Positions 21,711 to 35,010 are shown, numbered from the stretch's first letter. The stretch is 64,000 nt of DNA from Holacanthus passer (GCA_025331565.1 JAFREQ010000064.1:960001-1024000); one strand, 5' to 3'. Notes: generated by a model from the sequence alone, not told the origin. Numbers and translations are program-made.

Positions 21711-22946
21711 TCTGTATCACTACATTTGCATGTTCACTTGTTGTTTTGAGGTTATGATATGTGTTTGCTCCCAGGCTTCATCATCAGACACGGAGACATG
21801 AAATGAAAACACGTGTGGTTACAGTGAGTTCAGTGGTTCAGTCACTTCAGCAGAAGGTGCTCTGATGATGATCCTGTGTCTCGGCTCTGAGGTTTGAAAA
21901 GTTCAGAGGAGAATCACATCACGACACTGGATGTTGGTCTCTGCAGATTCCCTCGGTCGTCCCGGCAAACGCCTGCACGATAATCAGCTAAGATTAGCTC
22001 AGGAATTGTTATTTACCTCCAGAAGACTCATCAGCGTCAGTCAAACTACTTAGCTCTCGCTGTCACTGTAATTATGTTTGTGTTTTCAACTGGAACTTCA
22101 GATACTTGGACGTCTCCCTGAAGTCGGGGAACGAGGTGAGGCAGGCGCAGACACAAGAGAGAGAATGTTAATAAAAGCTTGTGGAGATAAAAGCTGGATC
22201 AGATTGTCGTCTCGGCACCTTATTCCCATTGGTTTACACCAGAACCTCCTGCGTATCACTACACACATGCAGGTGCAGAAATTATAAGGAATCAATAGGA
22301 ATTGAGGGAAACCTGGTATCAGGAGAGATGATTATCTGCAGACTGATTAGCTGTATTTGATGGTGAAATTCATATTTGTAGTGTGAAATCCATTTCCTCA
22401 GGCAACACGTGTGTCTCCGATAAAACCTCGTTTCTAATAAGCAGAAAACTCATTAAAATGATAAAATCGTTTGGACTCTTGATATGTTACAACAGCGACG
22501 CAGGAACAGTCGCCTGTTGACCTTTGACCCTTGTCATGGATGTAAATAAAGGATGTTTGACAGAGCGCTCGGAGCTCACTGAGTTTGCATTGAATAAAGT
22601 CGGGCAGAGGAAAATGTTGAAGCACGCGTGACTTTGATGAAGCTTTGGGTTTGTGTGTTAATACAAACACGTGGAAATGCTTGAAATTCACATTTGATCG
22701 ATTCTTTGTTTGTTGCTTGTTGCTGGCGCTTTCTGAGCAGCAGAGATGAACTCAGGAAACGTTGGAAAAAGCTACCAGAGCTTTGTCCTGTGTTCAAGGC
22801 ATGTTGAAACACACATGTGGAGACCGTCAGCTTGTCTGTCAACAGGCGGCAGCAGAGGAAGTTGACTTCTACTCTTTCAACACAAATCAGCTGCAAAAGC
22901 TACCTTGACTTTTTCATCAGTCTTGCTCTTTAAAGGCCATGCATGC

Positions 22947-22948
<2 letters not shown>

Positions 22949-22982
<34 letters not shown>
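22949..22982. repeat. (AC)17 microsatellite
   Basis: Uninterrupted. Confidence 0.95.
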
Positions 22983-22984
<2 letters not shown>

Positions 22985-23224
22985 CTGTTTATTGTCTGAG
23001 CCTGATCAATGTTAACGAGGTGTAAAACCTGCTGGTCTTTGCTCGAGACGACACAAATGTCATCCGCTTCCATTTTCTGTGTCACCTGTTCTCAACCTCG
23101 TCCTTCAACTCCTCTTTTATCTTTTATCTATTATCTATTATCTTTTATTCTAGAGACCTTTAAGTTTATTTGGTCAAAATAAAATTAATATTCCCCAGAA
23201 TGTGTGTATGTGGTGAGAAATCCA

Positions 23225-23499
23225 GCAAAACACAAAAGGGAGGAAGAGTGAGAGTGATGCTCAGAGAGATGAGGGAGGAGGAGAAGGGAAGAGTGAAAAA
23301 GGAGAAAGAGGTGACAATGAAAAAGGGAGAGAGAAGGAGAAAAGGAGGAGAGAGAGAGACAGAAGGAAGAGGTGTGGAAGAGAGAAAGAGGGAGACCATA
23401 GTGAAAAAGAAAGGAGGAGGGAGACTGTGTGTGTGTGTGTGTGTGTGTGTGCGAAGACTGTGTGATCAATACATCTCGGTGCAAGGTTGGCGAGATGAC

Positions 23500-23530
<31 letters not shown>

Positions 23531-23656
23531 ACCCAGCTGGTTCCTCTCTCGCCCTGACCTTTTCTCTGAGCTCCCATGATCCTCGGCCCTCAGAGACTCT
23601 GATGACAGCCCAGGCTGTAGTGGATTATGGGTAATGAGAGTGGGATTCACACCCTG

Positions 23657-23704
<48 letters not shown>
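23225..23704. repeat. GA-rich tract plus three GT arrays
   Basis: A purine-rich GAGAGGAGAAAG-type tract (about 23225-23425) is followed by GT arrays at 23426-23452, 23502-23530 and 23661-23704. Open frames here are low-complexity. Confidence 0.9.
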
Positions 23705-23706
<2 letters not shown>

Positions 23707-24499
23707 CTGAGAATAAAGAACAGCTCAGTTTTAGTTTTATAAGTGTTTCCACTTTTCTTCAGACTCTGTTAGTCGTTATCTGACCAAAACACATCGGAGC
23801 CAGTGATTCACGTCCTGATCAGTCTGATCATTTCCATCATTAAAAACAAATGTTCCTCCTGTCTCTTTCATCAAACCTTCTCTGGTTCCAGCTGGAATGT
23901 GTCTGTTTTTCAGGTTCATCTCATGAACTGAAATATTTTGGGTTTTGGGCTGTTGGTCAGACAAAATAAGCAACATGAAGGAATCACCTGTCGCTCGGTG
24001 AGATTCCTCCAGACGATGAGTGGGATCAGAATTTCACAGACGACAGCAGCTAAAGATCGTTCTGTCAAAGACGACTGTGACAAATACATGAAGACAGACA
24101 CTTGAACAACACGCGACACTGACGAGACTCAAAGTAAAAACCTCGACGCCCGGCTCTCGTACGTCCGTCTGCTGCGACTGTTCTTCTTCTCCTCCCGACA
24201 CAGAACCCTTTGTTGAACAGAGGCCGATATAAAAGCAGCAGCTCTTCACATGCAACACTTCGGCCTCCAAAGGAAAAATCTCACTCAAACCATCTGTCAA
24301 AGCGATCCGCTCGGATTACATGCCTCGACTTTTCAACAAAGAGGCTAAGACAGAAAGCTGTTTTTCCACCGACTCTAATCCTGTTAACACGTATCAGCTG
24401 AATTCTCAATAAAGACGTGAGCCCGTGTTTGTTTTCCTCCTCCGACGCCGCAGTTTGGTTCAGTGGCCTCGACTCTCTGATTTGTAATACGGATATAAT

Positions 24500-24625
24500 C
24501 TGATGAACTTTTTAACGCTGCTCACTTATTCTTTAATTGGCTTTTCAATTCAAACAAATTAGGCTAATTGTCTTCTTATGATCGTGTCCGGCTCAGCTCC
24601 ATTACTGTATAATTAGAGGAGAAAT
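24500..24625. promoter_or_regulatory. candidate conserved non-coding element (TAATTG cluster)
   Basis: CTTTAATTGGC, GGCTAATTGTC and GTATAATTAGAG occur within about 90 bases of repeat-free sequence. They suit homeodomain binding. Conservation is not tested. Confidence 0.25.
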
Positions 24626-25970
24626 GACTCGGCCCGGAGTCGGCGGAGGAATGTCATGTTCTTCATTTTCTCTTTATCCCTTTCTTAACCTTCTCTCCTT
24701 TTCATTTCTGGCTTTCTGTCCTTCCCATCTTTTCTCCTCATTTTCTTCCTCTGGTTTCTTTTCCAAACCTTCTGTCCCGTTTTCTTAATTACTTTCATTT
24801 TCGTTTGCTTGTTTTTGTCAGTTTGTCTCTTCTTCTGATTTTCGCCTGCTCAGTTTCTTCCTTGTTATTTCTTATGTTCACGCTCTTCTTCTTTCTTTCA
24901 TTTGATTTCCTGACGGTGTTTTCTACATTTTCTTCATCGTGTTTTGTTCGCTGTCTTTCTGATGTTAGTGATTATTTGTCTGGATGTCATGTCGTCGTGG
25001 TCCATTTCCTAAACTTCTTTTATTTTATTCATTTGGTTTTAAATGTTTGTCTTCCTGCTGTTTATTCTTTAATGTCTCTGTCTTCCTATTTTCAGCATCT
25101 TGATCATCAGTGATTTCAGTAAAATGAACTCAGTGACTTTTACTATTAGCTTATGACAGAATGCCATGTTTTTCTAATCTTTCTAATCTGTCGTTGTATT
25201 TTATTACGTCATCACTCAATCTGAATATTCATCTGATTAAATGAGATTTAGATGAGATCTTGTTTTTATTCAAACGTGTCCTGAGCTACAGTTTGTCTGT
25301 GCAGGAAACGCCGCCGCCTCTCACGAGCCGCAGATCAATAAAACAATCATTTTCTATTAGAAAGACCAATTTAGACTCGAGTCTGAAGACGTCACGTAAC
25401 ACGAACACACACAGAGACGAGAAGGAAAAGTCACTCGAAACAACCGTCATTAAAAAGATACAAAAACAACGAGTTGACCATGAAAACACAGAGCAGAGAA
25501 AATTAAATGTCACAAACTGAGAGATGAAGATTCAGCAAAACGTTGCAAACTGTATTAAGAAAAGTGCTTAAAAATCTGTTCAGTGTTTGTTTTCTGCGGA
25601 TGAACTTCAGATGGAGGCAAATGAACAGCTCAAACATCCGTTGCAGGTCTGGGAGAAGGAGAGCGAGGGACCCAGGGAGAAATGCTCTCAGCCAATGTGA
25701 CACACGTTTTCATGTTGTTGGCCACGAACGTCGGCTCCTCGATGTTCTGGTAAAAGTGAGCCTGTAGCTTAACTCAGTAAATGTTCACTCAGCAGTCAAC
25801 ATCACTGGGATGTGAAGTTTGTATCCAGCGGTCACAGCAGGTTTTGGGAAGCATTTGCTGTTTTTCTATATCACGTCGGCGACTGGGACTCGACCTCAGG
25901 TTTGTCATCATGGGAATCTTGAAGGTTTTCCTCGTATCTGTGTGTTCGTCAGTCTTGTGATTTTCTGCTG

Positions 25971-25986
25971 CAGCGCCCTCTGGTGA
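25971..25986 (-). promoter_or_regulatory. CTCF-like motif
   Basis: On the minus strand TCACCAGAGGGCGCTG, one base from the classic CCACCAGAGGGCGCTG form, with the AGAGGGCGC core intact. Weaker matches to the core alone are AACCAGGGGGCGCTG at 52480-52494 and AGGGGGCGCTGTG at 58968-58980, both on the + strand. Confidence 0.4.
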
Positions 25987-26312
25987 GCGACTGCTTCCCT
26001 CTGGTTCGATTCACAAGTCTCCCGTCATTCTCAAGGAATTTCACTTGTTGTGAATTTCCCCTCTGTGGGTGTGTGGTATCTTATCTTAAAGCTGGGTCTG
26101 GCTGCAGCTGCAGAAGCTGGAAGAAGACGATGCAGTTTTATGTTTGTCAGCACAGAAAAAGAAGATATGATAGAAGTTTATTTATGAGGTGGCAGATTGT
26201 CCAGACGTTGCAGTACAATGGTGGAAAGAGAGCAAATGTAAAATATAAAATACTTTACTATAAAAATAATGACACTAGCACACTGAGGCACATACTTAAA
26301 AATGAAGGACCC

Positions 26313-26329
26313 CACACACACACACACAC
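26313..26329. repeat. (CA)n microsatellite
   Basis: About eight units. Confidence 0.85.
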
Positions 26330-26425
26330 GATTAAATTTGCTTACATTTTTCAGCTCTTATCTCAGCGTCTGCCACAGAGGACGACAGTTATAAAGCCTG
26401 TTAAATGCTGAACAAGTTGATATGA

Positions 26426-26428
<3 letters not shown>

Positions 26429-26458
<30 letters not shown>
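26429..26458. repeat. (GT)15 microsatellite
   Basis: Uninterrupted. Confidence 0.95.
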
Positions 26459-26460
<2 letters not shown>

Positions 26461-26610
26461 CCCGCCTGTCTGTATTTATTTGAGTGACAGCTCCTGCTGT
26501 TAGATCCCAGCAGACAAATTGGCCTCATCTGTCCCACAGCAGCAGGTTTACACACAGCCAAGACTGATGAGCATCAGACGAGGAAGCGTGTACATGGGTT
26601 TGGCTCAAAT

Positions 26611-26631
26611 GTGTGTGTGTGTGTGTGTGTG
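26611..26631. repeat. (GT)10 microsatellite
   Basis: Uninterrupted. Confidence 0.9.
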
Positions 26632-27749
26632 AAGTGTGAAATTGTGTAAAATAGTGACACTGGATGAAAATGTAAATTGTTTTTAATTTCTCATGTTTCA
26701 CTTGAATTTGGACGGAGTTTCTCTGCTGAACTGAGTCGACAGTAAAGAGAACTGGCAGTTTGGATTTTTTGATTTTGATTTTTTCTGGTGTCTCTGTATC
26801 TCTGAGTCTCATCACTTACTGGTGAATGAATGAATTTTTAGTCGTTGTGTGATGAGCTTGAATTATTACAACGTGCACGAAATTGTTATTTTAGTGAACA
26901 AATGAAATGAATGACAGACGGCTCCGTTCGCTGTCATGAGTCTCGACGGTCCTGTGACTCGTGAAGCCAGAAAGATAAAACCAGCTTTATTGATGTGATG
27001 ATTCATGTGAACAGAACTGTGTTCACATTCATTGTTTGACATGTAGCCGGGCATCAAATGCTGGATCGTGAACCGGCCTCCTGCTGATTTCAAACTGATG
27101 TCAAGAAGTCTGAATCTCAAACTGGATCTCTTTGTTCTACAAACACAACATAGACTGAATTCCTAAAATCTGCTTACGAAATGTTTCAAAGTTTCCTTCT
27201 CTGCTCGAACTGAACACCTGAACCAGACTTCCTGCAGTATTTAAACGCTGAGTCCGACATCAGTTCCTGTGAACCCACCTTCCCCCCGAAGGCTGATGTA
27301 AACTGTGTTTTCATGCCAGACGCTCCGGCAGCTGCTGTAACTTTCTGTGTCGATTGCATCTTGTTCCTGATAAATAAGGATCTGAAAAGAAAAAAAGAAA
27401 AAGACTTTGCAGACTTTGTTCTCGTTCTAATGCTGCTAATCTGAACTGTCAATGGACTCTGTGATCTTTGTTCGTCTGAGACGTTCAGCTCTGATGTTTG
27501 CAGACGATCCCTCTCTGATCCCCTGCCGTTGTTAGACGTCAGTGATCCAGTGATGTGGGGATTTGAAGGCTGATGCACTGCAGCGCTGGTACTAAACCTT
27601 TGTGTAACCTGAGCATTAGTGAATGTGATGATACTGATGCACTAAAATTGTACAACATCATAAAACGCAGCTCAAAGTCTTCACGGTCAACACAGTCTGA
27701 TCACAGTGTCTTTACTGTCCACTCCCCTCCTCAGATGTATTCTGTGAGT

Positions 27750-27830
27750 CTGGGGTTTGAACCAGCAACCTTCTGGTCATAACCTTCATTTACTGACCTC
27801 TGCAGTCACTGCGACTTCAGATTGAAGCTA
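27750..27830 (-). mobile_element. possible tRNA-derived SINE head
   Basis: The minus strand reads GACCAGAAGGTTGCTGGTTC then AAACCCC. GGTTCAAACCC is a good B-box form, and the AGAAGGTTGCTGGTTCAAA phrase is typical of tRNA-derived fish SINEs. The A-box side is decayed. There is no intact tRNA. Confidence 0.45.
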
Positions 27831-28223
27831 AGTAGGATTTTTACTGGTGACCCTTTAATATGTCCATGTCTTCCTGTGATCCCTCGTCACCTCGTGTCCT
27901 GTGAGTAGTTTATTCTAACCTGAAGAGAAGAGAGGAGCAAAGATTAGAACCTGTTAAAGCAGTTCATCAATTTATCTGATCACACAGGTTTGTTCACATA
28001 TTTCTCCAAAGATATCTGCCGCCGGTGTTAATGAGTGAAATAAACACGTTTTCACTGTAGGAATATGTTGAAAAGTGAGAGACGCACTCGATCGGTCGGG
28101 GTTATATGAAGGATGGAGAGGAAGGAGAGCAAGATAAGGAAGGATGAAAGATATCCACAAGGACACAGAGACGAGGCCCCGGGCCGAGCTCCAGCTCCTG
28201 CTTCACTGCTTCCCACGCATGTC

Positions 28224-28259
28224 GCACACACACGCACACACACGTGCACACACACACAG
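28224..28259. repeat. interrupted (CA)n microsatellite
   Basis: CA runs broken by CG and GTG. Confidence 0.85.
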
Positions 28260-29916
28260 TTCCAGTGGAGTGTGTTTAGCGGTTGCGGTTCATGATCGGA
28301 GTGTCGCTCGCTGTGCCGAGCTCCTCGGCTGCTGCAGGTGCCGCTTCCATTTTTCATGGATTTAAATTCTGTGAAAAGCCGTCCATCCGTCTGCTCTTCT
28401 CTTATCACTCTGTCGATTTGCTGTGTTTGAAAATGTGGAGGATATTCGAGTTAAGTCTGTCACTGTTGGGTTGATGAAACTGAAATCAATAGGTCACTCG
28501 CCGCTGTCGCTGCGTCACCAGTCAGAGGAAGCTGATGTTCGAGGATGAGACCGCCTTAAGTTTCCCTTTGATTTCCTTGACACCTTTTGATAATGAAAAT
28601 GTTTCTCTGTCAAACAGTGTCACATGAAAAACCCGTGTGTTAGTATCTGTGATCATCTGCAGGAAACCAGAGACACATTATTCGTTCTCAGCTGGAACTT
28701 TGGCCTCGAGTCAAAAGGTTTAATGTGTCATGTTCTTCATGAGCGTCAATATTTCATAGATGCTCAGTGAAACCACAACTGTTTTGTAAGCAAAGGTCTT
28801 AAAATGGCCCATAAATCCTGGTGTAACCTGTAACGGGCTCCACTTTGACTCCAGCGATCACTTTGTGGGAGAAGGTGACACGTTTACGAGCGCTGACTCA
28901 CATTTATGGAAAGAAGCGAACTGAAGCATTTCGGCGGTTCATTTTGTCGACAAACACTCGGAGCGGCCGAGGTCGTCTGGAGAAACACTGAACTGCCTCA
29001 TTAGTATTCTTTTCTCTTCCTTCACAGGGCAATTATTCACCATTAGCTGCTTTTTTTGTAGTTTATCGATGGCACAATATAATAACAGCTAAATTATCTT
29101 AAACTCAAAGTGCCATCTGTTTTCCTGCCACGGAGGCTTTTAGTCCTTCGGCTGCGCCGCTTGTTCTCAGTCTGCGGGGGATCGTCAGGAGTCAGGAGGG
29201 AGGGGGGTTTCTCACAGATCTGAGTCTGAGCTCCACTTTTCAGCAGCGAGCGAGCGAAGGAAAGAAAAGGTCTCTGAGCGGCTCACACTCTCCCCCCAGC
29301 TACTCTCATCCTGTCACTTTGTGTCTCTGTTTCCACTGGACTTCTTTCCGTCTGACTCTCTTTCTGCCTCTTTCTTCTTCTGCTCAATCCGACCTGTCCG
29401 CCTCCTCCTCCTCTCCACATCCCTCCAGAACACTGCTCTCTCTCTCTTTCACATTGTGCAGCTACAAAGCTTTAGTCAACATTTTCAGTTGTTCCTCTGA
29501 AGTGACGTCAACAGTCGCTGTCAGTGATGTTCATACGTTCATTTCTCCTTTTTGCTGTATAAAACATTTTGAAGCGTTTTGTGTGAGATGGTGATAAAAA
29601 ATATAACTTGAACTGAATACGAGTCAAATGTGGAGCATTTTCACTTGTCTCTCTTCATGTTTATGGGACGATTCAAGTGTTTGTGTAAAATGAACATTAT
29701 TGATAAAAACTGACTGATTTTAAAGAAAAGCGCCTCATGTGATGATGAAAACAGAAAAAAATAACCTTTAAAAGTGCAACATATTAGAAAATTGTGGCTT
29801 TTCTCTCACAGACATTCATCGGATTTTTGAATGAGTCTAAGTTTAATGTCTCCAGTTTGAAGAAGCTTAACGCTCCCAAAACATCAATTTCTTCCGAGTG
29901 ATTTTCCAGATGGCTT

Positions 29917-29919
<3 letters not shown>

Positions 29920-29948
<29 letters not shown>
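29920..29948. repeat. (GT)14 microsatellite
   Basis: Uninterrupted. Confidence 0.95.
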
Positions 29949-29950
<2 letters not shown>

Positions 29951-30104
29951 ACAGACGCCGTGTCCGACTCGTCCTCGTCCTCAGATGTTTACGCCGCTGC
30001 CTGTTCTTCTTCTCTCCTCCTGCCTTTAACTACAGTTTGGTCCAATACCCATCACCTCATAAATCCCGATGTGTCAATACCAGCAGCCATAACGTCCTGT
30101 CCTA

Positions 30105-30300
30105 AACGGCCGAGTCGCTCATACGTGGGTCATTTACATCAAGGTGCTGCGCGACTGCAGGATCTGCAATGGGCCCATATTTCCTCTTCATCGCAGCTAA
30201 CTGGGGCTGAGCTGACAGCAGAAAGAGCTTCGGTGCTATGATAGATCAACGGCGGCCCATCTGCTTGTCATTTCTGATTGGGGACATAAATGTAGCTCTC
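30105..30300. promoter_or_regulatory. candidate conserved non-coding element
   Basis: Repeat-free block including GCAATGGGCCCATATTTCCT and GCTGAGCTGACAGCAG. A second similar block follows the CA array at 30490-30625 (GGGCCAATTAGGTTTATTAC, AACCACAATTACCTTATTTA). Conservation is not tested. Confidence 0.25.
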
Positions 30301-30422
30301 TGTCTTTAAAGCCGCCGCCGAGCGAGCGCGTTCAGATCGGACGGGTCCAGGAGTTCGTCCAGAGGTGAGGAACGAGAGGAGCTGCCAGACGTGGAGTCGA
30401 TTGATCTGGCCTGGCTCGCTGG

Positions 30423-30423
<1 letters not shown>

Positions 30424-30453
<30 letters not shown>
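30424..30453. repeat. (CA)n microsatellite
   Basis: About 14 units. Confidence 0.95.
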
Positions 30454-30456
<3 letters not shown>

Positions 30457-33400
30457 GTGACTAAACACTTGATATAATTAAAGAGGTTTGATTTTTGCCA
30501 AATTTCCACAGCAGGGCCAATTAGGTTTATTACGGCGATAGCCAGAGGCGGCTCGAAATGTTAACAGCCCAGGATCAAAACCACAATTACCTTATTTAAA
30601 ACGGCAGCCACCCAGCTGGCAAATAACATCCGAAGGTGATGAAAGGCACGAGAGGCCACGGCAGAGAGCGGAGATCAAGCGTGGTGACGTTGGAAACTGT
30701 GCAGGCGGTTGTTGGTGGCAGAGCCGGCGGAGAGCGACCGACGAGGTGAAGCTGTTAGAAAATAATGAGCCGACTGGGTTGTTCATGTCGCCGCTGTGTG
30801 ACACCGATATCATGAAGTCTTTTCTTAGCTCGATGGGCAGAAAAGGACAAAGGCTTGTTAGTAAATATACTCCTCTTTTTATTAAGTTTGAATAAAGTTC
30901 AGAGAGTAAAAAGTCAAACTGATCTTTATTTATTCTCCTTTTTGGCATAAAATGTGCAAAAAACTGTTTTCAGTTCCAACATTAGTTTGAAGTATTTGCT
31001 CCCTTATAGATTTGGGTGGAAGATGAAATGTGTTCACAAATGCTAAATATTCAACAAGCAAACAAGACTGAAGTGAAGAGGAAACGGTGAGATTGGTTTG
31101 ATTGGTCAAGAATCAATATATAGTACTTTGTTAATAAGACTTTATGTGGCCTTAACCTCCAGTTTGTGAGTCAACTGCTGCCGTTCACTTGAGTTTTACA
31201 AGTGAAAGTTCATTTTTTTGTGGCGGCATGAATGGAAACAAAATTCAATGAAAACACGGAGAAAAGCAGAAACCGTCAGCGGCAGATTTGCAAACCGAGT
31301 CGGAGCGTCGACTCGTTCCTGGAAAACACAATGACAGGACAGATGTTGTTATTTCATTCGTGGCCAAAGCATCTTAAAAAATGTAAAGCTTTCCTGCTAA
31401 TCAAAGGCTTTTCAGCTTTTCTGACTTTCAGCAATCTGTGATTAGCTGCCAAAGTGTCCGGTGGAGCTCGCTCCTCTCAGCCCAGGGATTCATTTATATT
31501 CGGGATGAACGCGGCGAACGACACGGCCGAAGTGGAAACATGTTTGAAAGCCATTTTGCGTCGGGAGCGACCTTCTGTCATATTTTACACGCTGCTGGTT
31601 TTTTCTCTGCCTCCCAGTCGGATTATCTTTGATTCACACAAACACCTCGATGATTTATCTGGATAAGGGACCGTCCTTATTTGCGGCGGTGACGCGCTCT
31701 TCTGCCTCCCAGCGGGGCGAGCGGCTTCCTGTGAAGCCTCTGACAGATCTGCTCTGGCACCAACATGACAGATGAGATTTACAGAGTGGTGTGCTGTTAT
31801 TTCTTGAGCATCTGGATTTAAAAGTGCTTAAGGGGGTTGAGTTGATGGTGGCGGTCGGGGACTCGGCGAATCGATTCAACTTCAACTTCCATCTTGTAAG
31901 AGATTGCAGATAAGGACAAGTGTGTTTGATGTTTTTTTGAGAAAACTCAATTTAGGGAAAAAAAGCGGATCTGTGTTCTTATTTTGATTGATAGCATACG
32001 AGCCGTTTGATGTGCTGCTGTCGGCTCGCAGCCTCTCTTTGGCAGGTAGAGATAACAACGTTCCAGCTGGATCGGTAGATAGATGAGGTGTGAGGTCATT
32101 TCCTGTCTCTTTGAGCCGACATAACGGGGGTAGGTAACCGACGAGGCAAACCGATACGAGCCTTCAACCCGTCATCGCACAATAACAGAACAAGTCTGAG
32201 TCACAGCCGCCAGCTCACGGCGAGATAACGTGACAACACGCAGGCTGAGAATCCACGGCCGACAGACCCGAAGATAGGGACGTTCCAAGAATCCTCAAAA
32301 ACATAATCCTCACGACCTGACCTCCGTTTGGCAAAGCTTTGTGTTGAGCCTCACTCGGCCAAGAAAACAGAGACTAAAGAGTCATTTTAAGATTTGTTGG
32401 ATTTTTTTCAGTATTTAGGATTTTTGTAAAGCTGTTTGGAAAAAGCATTAAAACCAAGATACGACAGGAAGAAATATATATAAACCGGTTCTTTTCACAC
32501 TGACAAAAATAAATGAGGCAGATGAGGAAATGTTCAGTTCTGACAGCAAATATTTGAAGCCTGTGTTCAGGTTTAGGGCCACGACAACAAACACTTATCT
32601 TTATGACTGAATAATCTACAGAACATGTTCTTGATCAGTCACGAATCTTTTGGTTTATCGATGTCAGGAAATAGTAAAAGATGCTCTGGTTGGTTATTTA
32701 TTGCAGATAATTTGCTGCTCTGTTCAAACTAAAGCTGCGCAAAACCTTTGAATAACTGGACACATTCAGACTCTGTGACGTCACGTCTGAGACGTCTGAG
32801 AAGCTTTAGAAGCTTTTAATGGCAGAAAAAGCTGCAGCGGTCGGAAGCAGCGATGCGAACATCAGGCTTCGGTGTCAACCTGCCAGAGTCGGAGCGAGAG
32901 CTTCGAGTCCATCAAAGAAGAAGATCCAAAGAGACCAATCAAAGAACAGGAAGCAGAGCAGAATGAAATGCAGCTGGGAGACAGGTTTTACAGAGAAGAC
33001 ATCGAGTTGTCTTGACAGGAAGAAATCTTCAGTCTTATTGCTGCTGCTCTCTCCGCCCACACACCCCTAATGCAACAAGTTCAGACTCCTGGGCTCCTCA
33101 GGAAGCTCTCTGTGCTCGCACGGAGCCGCCGAGTCGAGTCAATGAGGCAGGTTGAAGAAAAGTAGGTTCAACGGTCATCAGGGTTCATCACAACACAGAC
33201 TGATGGTGTTTTCCATTGCAGTCACTGAGGCAGCTGGAAGATTTGAGTCTGCACGAGAATCAGACTGAAGGAGGTGAAGAGAGTTTGTGTCAAACCCCGA
33301 ACTCTGACTGACCAACAGTGTGGATGTTCCTCAGCTTGACTGAAACAGAGAGTTATCTCTTTACCTTTTATCAGTTAGATAAAAGTCAGTAAAGAAGAGA

Positions 33401-33504
33401 GAGGACTTGCAGAACCTCCTCTCCTGCTCTGTCGGGTGTCTCACGCCTGCTTGACCTGAATTTGCTTCCTGATGTCTGTTTGAACAGCACCTGAATGCTC
33501 AATG

Positions 33505-33540
33505 AATTTTCTTGGGGATAAATAAAGTGTGACTTCTAAA
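33505..33540. mobile_element. possible retroposon 3' tail (GGGGATAAATAAAG)
   Basis: AATTTTCTTGGGGATAAATA then AAGTGTG is close to the 'cttggggatcaataaagt' tail seen on many fish retroposons. Only the tail is visible. Confidence 0.4.
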
Positions 33541-33724
33541 ATGTGTGTTTTATGACTCACTGGAATCAAAGCTGGAGCCGACAAACAAGATAATCCCACC
33601 AGGACTCAGATCAGGAGAAGATAAACCGACGTGTCGTCCCAGTTTTTGGCCCGAGGCTCGTTCATTTGTGTTTACACGATCCTCGGTGAGAACGACACGC
33701 TCACCTCGCAAAATGAGATGAAAG

Positions 33725-33845
33725 TGATTACACCTTGAAGAATACATTGCAAGAATTACTCCGCCGCCGTTTAGCAGGCAAACGCTTCCAATTATCCAGA
33801 ACATGCCCCGCCGGTTAAACAGTGCAATTATCAGCGAGATGGAGT
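33725..33845. promoter_or_regulatory. candidate conserved non-coding element
   Basis: Repeat-free block with GTGATTACACC, CCAATTATCCAGAA and GTGCAATTATCAGCG. Conservation is not tested. Confidence 0.2.
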
Positions 33846-34077
33846 CGTCACCTCGGCGAAGCTCGGAGGGCGCGGCCCTCCTCTTCCCGAGCCTCCTGAT
33901 TTATGAAGCTCTCAGAGGCAGTCGCAGCAAACAGAGGACGTCAACGCTCGTGAATCATCGACGTGAGAAGCCTTGAAAGAGCGCGAGTGTCGCTGCCGTA
34001 CAGAGACGGTTTCAAAGTAATTCATTGTAAAGCGGCTTTTATACTCAGCATAACAGAACATGGTCTTACTTATAACG

Positions 34078-34101
34078 CACACACACACACACACACACAC
34101 A
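34078..34101. repeat. (CA)12 microsatellite
   Basis: Uninterrupted. Confidence 0.9.
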
Positions 34102-34234
34102 AGAATCAATACAATGCAAAGAACAGACAAACAAACAGAAAATGAATCAGACAAACTGTTTTTATTGGACACGAGTTGGGTCGGTGGTCCGGTCTCAACC
34201 ATGAAGTCCTCAGCTCAGACACACGGCGCTCCGC

Positions 34235-34271
34235 GGGGGGTCCGGGGTGGGGGGGTCCGGGGGGTCCGGGG
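34235..34271 (+). other. strong G-quadruplex motif, GGGGTCC repeats
   Basis: G-runs of 6, 4, 7, 6 and 4 separated by TCC, T, TCC and TCC. Five runs of four or more with loops of one to three bases form a very strong quadruplex pattern. Confidence 0.7.
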
Positions 34272-34932
34272 AGCAAACAGCGACAGAGCTCACAGCTATC
34301 AAAGCCTCACAGAGCAGCAGCTGAATCATTTGTTCTGTCAGTCTTTCTCATTGTCTCTCACAGTTTCTGACACCCTGAAACTGAGCTTTTCAAAAAAAGA
34401 GTGGCTGAATATGAAAAGTGCAGCCTCTTATTTCAGTGAGTGTTAATCTGAGTCACAGTGAAGCATGATTCCCCTGAAGTGTTGAGATCTTTCTGAAAAC
34501 AACCTGAGAATGAAAGTGGAATCAGTGGTTTGATGTAGATGGTTGAGTGTGTTCTCTTTCTCTCTTCACCCTCTTCTTGGTCTCAGCAGCTCTCTCGCTC
34601 TCTCGTTTCCCTCTCTCTCTCCCCGTCTCTCTCCCGCTGGATTTCTCTCTGCTTCTCGCTCCAGGAGCTCTTTGCTTCATTTAAATGAGCAGCTCATTAG
34701 CAAAGCAAAGAGACGACGAGCATCAAGCTCCTGCCTCCTGCAGCCACTTACACTCTTTCACACGTTCTCTCTTCTTTGCTCATCCGCTCTTTGTTTTTCC
34801 CCAAACTCTCCAGATCAGTCTGACTGTATTTACATGACGAGCACACTTTGAATATTCCTAAATATTGGTATGAAATAAATAACCTGCGTCCACTGTTTGA
34901 GGTGATTTTATAGTTGGGGCTGATTGATGTTT

Positions 34933-35010
34933 ATTAAAGGGTCAGTTTACCCAAAAATATTCCTTACTTTATTAATTCCCATTGATGAATTCTACCCAGT
35001 TCTACATAGC
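34933..35010. mobile_element. possible MITE-type repeat end
   Basis: TTAAAGGGTCAGTTTACCCA then AAAATATT resembles the 'ttaaagggtcagttcacccaaa' end of a common fish repeat. The other end is not found. Confidence 0.4.

Noticed and set aside
23170..23752. Frames of KGERRRKGG, CVCVCV and THTHTH type
   Set aside because: Simple-repeat translation of GA, GT and CA arrays. The same applies to frames at 38616-38849, 40616-41142, 41436-41693 and 62339-62958.
33550..33804. 84-residue minus-strand frame (starts MFWIIGSVCLL)
   Set aside because: It has hydrophobic and mixed stretches but no recognised family, no splice support and an overlapping candidate non-coding element. It is likely chance.
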